A DNA stretch of 11,710 nucleotides from contig WFRG01000102.1 in the NCBI GenBank assembly GCA_015486705.1, forward strand, positions 1-11,710, in the 5' to 3' direction. Below the pieces are notes generated by a model that worked only from the letters and a program-made list of their open reading frames with translations, searched no databases and was not told where the DNA came from. Below, piece after piece: positions 7,378-11,710 of the stretch (its first letter is position 1; each line of letters opens with the position of its first letter). Source of the DNA: Hippea sp. (GTDB lineage: Bacteria > Campylobacterota_A > Desulfurellia > Desulfurellales > Hippeaceae). Both the position numbers and the translations under genes were made by a program.

Positions 7378-7621
7378 TAAGAGAAGAAAAAAAATCAGGT
7401 TTTATATGGAGCTTTATGATGCATCGACTATTGGATTAAGGGTTGTGTTTTCTGTTTTAATAGGTGGTGGTATCGGTTGGTGGTTGGATAAAAGATTTAA
7501 TTCGTCCTATCACTGGCTTTTGTTTCTTTTTCTATTTTTCGGTATAATTGCGGCGTTTAAAGCTATGTTCTATGAAGTCAAAAGGGAAAGGCGAAATAGC
7601 AATAAAGACGAAAAGAGTTGA
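7367..7621 (+). CDS. AtpZ/AtpI-like small membrane protein of the F-type ATP synthase
   Basis: 84 residues with a basic N-terminus and two membrane segments (about 22-41 and 49-68) joined by a short loop holding WWLDKRF. Glycine-rich GGGIGWWLDKRF, followed by a second helix with GIIAAFKAMF, is the pattern of the AtpZ/AtpI family (PF09527). These proteins are encoded beside Fo genes and are linked to c-ring assembly or Mg2+/Ca2+ transport. The ATG at 7367 overlaps the hemL stop by 11 bases and lacks a clear ribosome-binding site, so coupling to hemL translation is likely. An in-frame ATG at 7406 would give a 71-residue protein that keeps both helices. The next gene overlaps its 3' end. Confidence 0.82.
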   Translation: MNRDKRRKKIRFYMELYDASTIGLRVVFSVLIGGGIGWWLDKRFNSSYHWLLFLFLFFGIIAAFKAMFYEVKRERRNSNKDEKS

Positions 7622-7955
7622 AATTATCTTTCTAATAGTATATTTTTTATCAGCTTTGCTGTGTTTTTTGCTTTTTAAAAGTGCAAATTGCATTATTGGA
7701 AGTTTTTTAGGTTTTTCGGTGTCCTTAGGAGATTGGTATCTTTTGAAAATTATGTCAAGAAAATGGCTCAAAACGGGCAAGTATTCAGTGTCGGATTATG
7801 TAATAAGGCTGGTTGTCATGGGCTTGAGTGTATATGCTCTTTTGAGTATAGGGACTAACATTTTTGGTATTTTTGTTGGTGTATCAATAATACCAATTTC
7901 CTTAATGATTCTTATAACGATGAATGTTTTTACCAAAAGAAAAATATTACTGTGA
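7572..7955 (+). CDS. ATP synthase protein I-like (AtpI) membrane protein
   Basis: 127 residues from ATG 7572, with four hydrophobic segments (about 18-35, 38-56, 74-92, 95-117) and basic ends. Size, topology, the GSFLGFSVSLGDWYLL stretch and position just before atpB match the ATP synthase I family (PF03899), proposed to help assemble the c-ring. The start is uncertain. ATG 7572 lies inside the previous gene (50-base overlap) and has no good ribosome-binding site. A TTG at 7548 would add 8 residues and has none either; no ATG, GTG or TTG lies between 7572 and the first helix. Translation is probably coupled to the gene before it. Together with that gene, two different AtpI-type helpers are encoded in tandem. 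Family assignment rests on context and topology more than on motifs. Confidence 0.75.
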   Translation: MKSKGKGEIAIKTKRVEIIFLIVYFLSALLCFLLFKSANCIIGSFLGFSVSLGDWYLLKIMSRKWLKTGKYSVSDYVIRLVVMGLSVYALLSIGTNIFGIFVGVSIIPISLMILITMNVFTKRKILL

Positions 7956-7964
7956 GGTGGAGAT

Positions 7965-8636
7965 ATGGAAGCCCCAACCTTTCTTGATTTTATAATCAAA
8001 GCAACAGGTTTGCCAGGTTATTTAGTTTTTACGTGGTTCGTAATGTTAGTTATACTTACTTTGGCGTTGATAGTCAGGTTTTCTCTTAAATTGGTCCCTG
8101 AGGGTATACAAAATATCGCTGAATCTGTAGTTTATGGTATTTACACGTTTGTAGAGGACATTTTAGGCAAAGAAGAGACACCCAAGCACTTTCCTTTAAT
8201 TGTAACATTGGCTATATTCATATTTTTTTGTAATATCACTGAATTGATACCGTATTTTACACCACCAACAAGCAACTTAAATACGACTCTGTCAATGGCT
8301 ATATTGGTTTTTGTATATTACCAATACTTAGGCATAAGAAAGCATGGATTTAAGTATATTAAGCATTTTATGGGACCTGTTTGGTGGCTTGCCCCTCTGA
8401 TGATTCCTATTGAATTAATTGATCACCTTGCAAGAATTGTATCACTTTCGGTCAGGTTGTTTGGTAATATATTTGGTGATGATATGCTTTTAGCCGTTAT
8501 ATTCTTTTTAGTGCCATGGATTGTGCCTTTGCCTATAATGGGATTAGTTCTTTTTGCTGCTACACTGCAGGCGTTTATATTTTTCTTGCTTAGCACAATG
8601 TACATTGCTGAAGCTTTAAGTGAACCAGAGATTTAA
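7965..8636 (+). CDS. atpB: F-type ATP synthase subunit a
   Basis: 223 residues with five to six membrane helices. This is the stator subunit of Fo that forms the ion half-channels against the c-ring. The essential arginine is Arg164 in SVRLFGNIFG, the counterpart of E. coli Arg210. Gln202 in TLQAFIF on the last helix matches the conserved Gln252. NITELIPYFTPPTSNLNTTLS (90-110) is the standard second-helix/loop region. ATG 7965 follows a purine-rich GAGGTGGAG (7954-7962) that overlaps the previous stop. The N-terminus is short and has no cleavable signal. The atpE start lies 44 bases downstream. Subunit b and the F1 genes do not follow, so the ATP synthase genes are split over at least two loci. 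Confidence 0.96.
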   Translation: MEAPTFLDFIIKATGLPGYLVFTWFVMLVILTLALIVRFSLKLVPEGIQNIAESVVYGIYTFVEDILGKEETPKHFPLIVTLAIFIFFCNITELIPYFTPPTSNLNTTLSMAILVFVYYQYLGIRKHGFKYIKHFMGPVWWLAPLMIPIELIDHLARIVSLSVRLFGNIFGDDMLLAVIFFLVPWIVPLPIMGLVLFAATLQAFIFFLLSTMYIAEALSEPEI

Positions 8637-8680
8637 AAAGTCTGTAATTTTATTTTGATTTTTTATTGGGAGGTGGAGTA

Positions 8681-9040
8681 ATGAAAGGTAGGATTTTATT
8701 GTTAACGCTTTTTGCACTTGTGGTAGCTTTGCCTGCGTTAGCTGCTGGTGATGCTGCAACTGCATCAGCTGTATCTCAGGCTGCACACTTAGAGTTAAAG
8801 AAGTACTACATGTTCGTAGCTATGGGTGGTGCTATCGGATTTGGATTTGCGTGCGGCGGCGGTGGCATAGGTCAAGGGCACGTAGTTAATGGTACTATTT
8901 TGGGTACGGCTAGAAATCCAGCACTTTCGGGTAAATTCCTTACAACAATGATGATTGGTCTTGCAATGATTGAGTCTTTAGTTATCTACATGCTTGTTAT
9001 CGTTTTGATTATTTTCTACACAAATCCTTTCCACATCTAA
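8681..9040 (+). CDS. atpE: F-type ATP synthase subunit c with N-terminal signal-like extension
   Basis: 119 residues from ATG 8681; GGGAGG (8668-8673) lies 7 bases upstream, so the in-frame TTG at 8666 inside that site is rejected. The first 22 residues look like a signal peptide: Lys2/Arg4, hydrophobic ILLLTLFALVVALP, then ALA-A. Mature hairpin helices run at about 43-68 and 87-113. The loop is ARNPAL (77-82) and the ion-carrying acid is Glu98 in AMIESLVIY. Gln65 (GIGQG), Glu98, Ser99 and Tyr103 coincide with ligands of Na+-binding c-rings, but the Thr position is Leu100, so the coupling ion is open. Most c subunits are 70-90 residues without an extension; similar signal-bearing c subunits are known, for example in Aquifex (from memory). 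It is the last gene before a terminator. Confidence 0.95.
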   Translation: MKGRILLLTLFALVVALPALAAGDAATASAVSQAAHLELKKYYMFVAMGGAIGFGFACGGGGIGQGHVVNGTILGTARNPALSGKFLTTMMIGLAMIESLVIYMLVIVLIIFYTNPFHI

Positions 9041-9043
9041 AAC

Positions 9044-9068
9044 AAAAAGGGGGCTTTTAAGCCCCTTC
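9044..9068. terminator. Bidirectional terminator between atpE and topA
   Basis: GGGGCT (9050-9055) pairs with AGCCCC (9060-9065) around a TTTA loop, flanked by A-rich sequence on the left and T-rich sequence on the right. Plus-strand transcripts from atpE see TTCTTTTTCTTC after the stem; minus-strand transcripts from topA see CTTTTTGTTTT, a stronger T tract. The topA stop codon (9057-9059) lies in the loop and stem, so the last topA codons are part of the hairpin. Confidence 0.85.
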
Positions 9069-11225
9069 TTTTTCTTCGCAGTACTTACACTTGCTATTTG
9101 CACAACACCATTTATCTTTCTTTTTAATAAACAGTGTATAACCGCAAACGGGGCAGGTTTGATTCTTTAGTTTCCCCTTTATTGTAAATTTACAGTTGGG
9201 ATAGTTGGAGCAACCATAGAACTTACCCCTTTTTGAGTTTCTTTCCACCAATTCAGCGCCGCATAGTGGGCATTTTAAGCCTGTTGGATATGGCTTTGTA
9301 TTTTTGCACTTGGGATAGTTGGAGCAAGCCAAAAAGCGCGTTCCCTTTCTTGAGTACTTGACGATCATTGGTGCACCGCATTTATCGCATTTTATGTCCG
9401 TAATCTCTTCTTCCAAAGGCTTTGTGTATTTGCACTTGGGATAATTAGAACATGCCAAGAATTTTCCGTATTTTCCATGCCTTATTACAAGCTGTGCGCC
9501 GCACATAGGACACTTTTCATCCGTCGGCTCATCCTCAGGCTTTATCCTTTCCATGTTTTCATAAGCGTTGTCCAAAAGCTTTTTGAATTTATCGTAAAAC
9601 CTTTTTAAAAGTTCGACTTTGTCTAATTTTCTATTTGCGACTCTATCCAAACCCTCTTCCATTTGCGCCGTAAACTTGACGTTTATGATGTCTGAAAAGA
9701 ACTTGTCCAACATTTTGCTTGTTACTATTCCTATTTCCTGCGGATAAAACTTTTTTTCCTTTAGAACAACATAATCGCGCTTAAGCAATGTATCTATTAT
9801 TGTGGCATAGGTAGACGGTCTACCAATACCGTGTTTTTCCAGCTCTTTTATCAGGCTTGCCTCTGTGTATCTTGGTGGCGGTTCTGTAAAGTGCTGCTTG
9901 CCTTTGACATCTGTGAGTTTTACAGCTTGGTTTTTCTTAAAATCCGGTGCCTTTTTCTCTTGCGTGTTAGAGAATGTCCAGATTCTCAAAAAACCATCGA
10001 ACACGAGTTCTTTGAAATTGGCTTTAGCTTCAAATCTCTCTGATCCAAAGGTTACGGATGTGTTTTTAAACTCTGCTGGTTTCATCTGGGAGGCCATGAA
10101 CCTGCGCCAAATTAAGTCGTATAGCTTGAATTCATCTTCGTTAAGGTAAGGTTTTACCATTTCTGGCAAAAGGGATGGGTCTGTGGGCCTTATTGCTTCG
10201 TGCGCTTCTTGTGCTAACTTTGATTTTGTTTTGTATACATTCGGTTTTTCTGGTATATACTCGTTACCTAAAAGCTCTTTTAACGCTTTTCTTGCCTTTT
10301 GAATAGCCTCTTTTGCAATATTAAATGAATCTGTCCTCATGTAGGTAATAAGTCCGACTCTATCTTTTCCTATGTCAACGCCTTCGTAAAGTGTTTGTGC
10401 TATGCGCATCGTTTTTTGGGCAGAAAATCCAAGTAGATTTGAGGCGGCCATCTGCATTGTGCTTGTTATAAACGGCGGTTCAGGTTTTCTTTTTGTTTTG
10501 GTTTTTTTAATCGATGTTACTGTGAACTTCTCTTTCTTTATCTCTTCAATAATTTTGTCTGCTTTATCTTTTGAATCTATCTCTAGTTTTTCTAACTGTT
10601 TACCATCTATCTTTTCCAGTGTTGCCTCAATCTTATCTTCGAACAACAGGTGTATTGTCCAGTATTCTTGGGGTTTAAAGTTCTTTATTTCTTCTTCTCT
10701 GTCCACTATGAGTTTTAATGCGACGGATTGAACCCTTCCGGCGGACAATCCCCTTTGAATTTTCTTTGCAAGCAAAGGTGACAATTTATATCCTACAATT
10801 CTATCAAGTATCCTTCGTGCTTCTTGGGAGTTCACCATATCCATATTTATCTCTCTTGGGGACTTAAGAGATTCGAGAATCGCATTCTTTGTTATCTCGT
10901 GAAAGGCTATACGCTTTATCTTTTCTTGGTTTGCTTTAGTTGCCTGCGTTATGTGCCATCCTATAGCTTCTCCCTCTCTATCCTCATCAGTTGCTATATA
11001 AACTGTTTTGGATTTGCTTGCTAATTTTTTTAGTCCGTCGACAACAGGTTTTTTCTCTTTTGGAATAACATACTTTGGTTTGAAGTCCTTTTCTATGTCC
11101 ACACCAAATGAACTTTTTGGTAAATCTCTTATATGTCCATACGATGCTACAACGTTGTATTTTTTGCCCAGAAATTTGCTTATCGTTTTTGCTTTTGCTG
11201 GTGATTCAACAATAACCAAGTCCAT
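9057..11225 (-). CDS. topA: DNA topoisomerase I (type IA) with four C-terminal zinc ribbons
   Basis: 722 residues. It relaxes negatively supercoiled DNA by single-strand passage. The Toprim domain starts at VIVESPAKAKTI (Glu7) and has the acidic triad in DEDREGE (Asp80, Asp82, Glu84). GRVQS is at 163-167 and the DNA-linking tyrosine is Tyr295 in LITYMRTDS. HGIGRPSTYATI is at 465-476. The C-terminus holds cysteine clusters: Cys572/575/592/598, Cys613/616/634/640 and Cys652/655/672/678, then a divergent fourth with Cys691/694, 707/708 and 713/716. The first three share a near-repeated FLACSNYPKC-like block, pointing to internal duplication. AAGGAG (11239-11234) lies 8 bases before the ATG. dprA ends 20 bases upstream, so a dprA-topA operon is likely, a pairing common in bacteria. 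Confidence 0.97.
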   Translation of the reverse strand: MDLVIVESPAKAKTISKFLGKKYNVVASYGHIRDLPKSSFGVDIEKDFKPKYVIPKEKKPVVDGLKKLASKSKTVYIATDEDREGEAIGWHITQATKANQEKIKRIAFHEITKNAILESLKSPREINMDMVNSQEARRILDRIVGYKLSPLLAKKIQRGLSAGRVQSVALKLIVDREEEIKNFKPQEYWTIHLLFEDKIEATLEKIDGKQLEKLEIDSKDKADKIIEEIKKEKFTVTSIKKTKTKRKPEPPFITSTMQMAASNLLGFSAQKTMRIAQTLYEGVDIGKDRVGLITYMRTDSFNIAKEAIQKARKALKELLGNEYIPEKPNVYKTKSKLAQEAHEAIRPTDPSLLPEMVKPYLNEDEFKLYDLIWRRFMASQMKPAEFKNTSVTFGSERFEAKANFKELVFDGFLRIWTFSNTQEKKAPDFKKNQAVKLTDVKGKQHFTEPPPRYTEASLIKELEKHGIGRPSTYATIIDTLLKRDYVVLKEKKFYPQEIGIVTSKMLDKFFSDIINVKFTAQMEEGLDRVANRKLDKVELLKRFYDKFKKLLDNAYENMERIKPEDEPTDEKCPMCGAQLVIRHGKYGKFLACSNYPKCKYTKPLEEEITDIKCDKCGAPMIVKYSRKGTRFLACSNYPKCKNTKPYPTGLKCPLCGAELVERNSKRGKFYGCSNYPNCKFTIKGKLKNQTCPVCGYTLFIKKKDKWCCANSKCKYCEEKEGA

Positions 11226-11245
11226 ATCTATTTCTCCTTGAGATT

Positions 11246-11710
11246 TTAGATTTTTTGATAACCAATCGGTGTTCTCTTTATCAGGCCTTTGAGTTCTAAG
11301 TCAAATAGTATTTCACTCAATTCGTCTATGTTTAACCCTGTAGAACTTGATAGCTCATCTTCGTTCATCTCACCCTTAAGCGAATTCAGAACAAGTTTTT
11401 CCTTTTCTGTTAATTCAGTGTTTTCTTCCTTGAGTCTGTCTAAATCTGCCTTCAACTCCAGATAGAAGTACGATAAAACCGAATTTATATCCAAAACGGG
11501 TATGGCACCTTCGCCGATGAGTTTATTTGTACCTCTGCTTCTTTTAGAAAATATTTCGCCAGGCACTGAAAATACGGGTTTTCCCTGTTCAACTGTCAAT
11601 CTTGCTGTTATTAATGATCCGCTTTTTATGTCCGCTTCCACAACAATTGTGCCTTTTGATAACCCTGCAATAATTCTGTTTCGTGCGGGGAAGTTGTATC
11701 TGTTTGGCGG
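11246..11710 (-). CDS. dprA: DNA-processing protein DprA, 5' end cut by window edge
   Basis: The reading frame is open from the right edge to TAA at 11246-11248, giving the last 154 residues. The Rossmann-fold core shows FPARNRIIAGLSKGTIVVEA, then KSGSLITA, followed by FSVPGEIFSKRSRGTNKLI, all diagnostic for DprA/Smf, the RecA loader that protects incoming single-stranded DNA in transformation. A charged linker (LKADLDRLKEENTELTEKEK) leads to a C-terminal winged-helix-like domain (LNSLKGEMNEDELSSSTGLN, then ELSEILFDLELKGLI). A GTG at 11641 looks like a start but lies in the middle of the conserved core, so it codes for Val. The N-terminal SAM-like and early Rossmann parts are outside. It is upstream of topA in the same direction. 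Confidence 0.95.
   Translation of the reverse strand, partial: PPNRYNFPARNRIIAGLSKGTIVVEADIKSGSLITARLTVEQGKPVFSVPGEIFSKRSRGTNKLIGEGAIPVLDINSVLSYFYLELKADLDRLKEENTELTEKEKLVLNSLKGEMNEDELSSSTGLNIDELSEILFDLELKGLIKRTPIGYQKI

Noticed and set aside
8666..8680. TTG at 8666 as the atpE start, adding MGGGV
   Set aside because: The added codons are the ribosome-binding sequence GGGAGGTGGAG itself, and ATG 8681 begins a proper signal peptide.
10402..10731. 109-residue plus-strand open frame opposite topA
   Set aside because: It mirrors the conserved TopA coding region, is rich in Ser/Phe from reverse-complemented Lys/Glu codons, and has no family features.
11246..11641. GTG at 11641 as a true start giving a 131-residue protein
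   Set aside because: The frame continues upstream to the window edge with diagnostic DprA sequence (FPARNRIIAGLSKG), so this is the 3' part of a longer gene.
1..11710. CRISPR arrays, tRNA or rRNA genes, insertion sequences, attachment sites
   Set aside because: No spaced repeats, cloverleaf-like sequences, transposase motifs or terminal inverted repeats were seen. Apart from the 178-base divergent region and short gaps, the window is filled by protein-coding genes.

Overview
The window is 11.7 kb of AT-rich bacterial chromosome, densely packed with mostly housekeeping genes. Gene content, the split F-type ATP synthase and the subunit c sequence (TARNP...AMIES..IY) resemble Campylobacterota and deltaproteobacteria-like anaerobes. 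A Hippea/Desulfurella-type organism is my best guess. It is an inference from remembered family features, not from a search.

Layout. (1) Positions 1-851, minus strand: the N-terminal part of an AAA-ATPase-like protein (PF09820 type) that runs off the left edge. (2) 852-1029: a divergent intergenic region with one good promoter-like sequence for each direction. (3) 1030-4410, plus strand: a CBS-DRTGG-CBS protein built on a family II pyrophosphatase scaffold, followed 18 bases later by a K+-independent membrane H+-pumping pyrophosphatase (hppA). A hairpin terminator follows at 4416-4442. (4) 4455-9040, plus strand: a tight run of purC, purS, purQ, hemL, an AtpZ/AtpI-like small membrane protein, a second AtpI-like membrane protein, atpB (subunit a) and atpE (subunit c). 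This joins purine synthesis, tetrapyrrole synthesis and the membrane-embedded Fo part of ATP synthase. The F1 genes and subunit b are not here. (5) 9044-9068: a bidirectional terminator separates atpE from the convergent minus-strand pair dprA (cut by the right edge) and topA.

The most interesting item is the first plus-strand gene. It keeps the nucleotide-sensing CBS and DRTGG modules of regulated family II pyrophosphatases. However, the first metal-ligand His is Arg, the late conserved Asp is Asn, and the whole C-terminal DHHA2 domain with its substrate-binding SRKK-type motif is missing. It ends normally just before a strong ribosome-binding site for the proton-pumping pyrophosphatase. I infer a catalytically dead pyrophosphatase turned into an adenylate sensor that may control HppA. 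The rest of the window is conventional, with some regulatory oddities: a likely leaderless mRNA, a terminator hairpin that competes with a structure masking the purC ribosome-binding site, and a topA stop codon inside a shared terminator.
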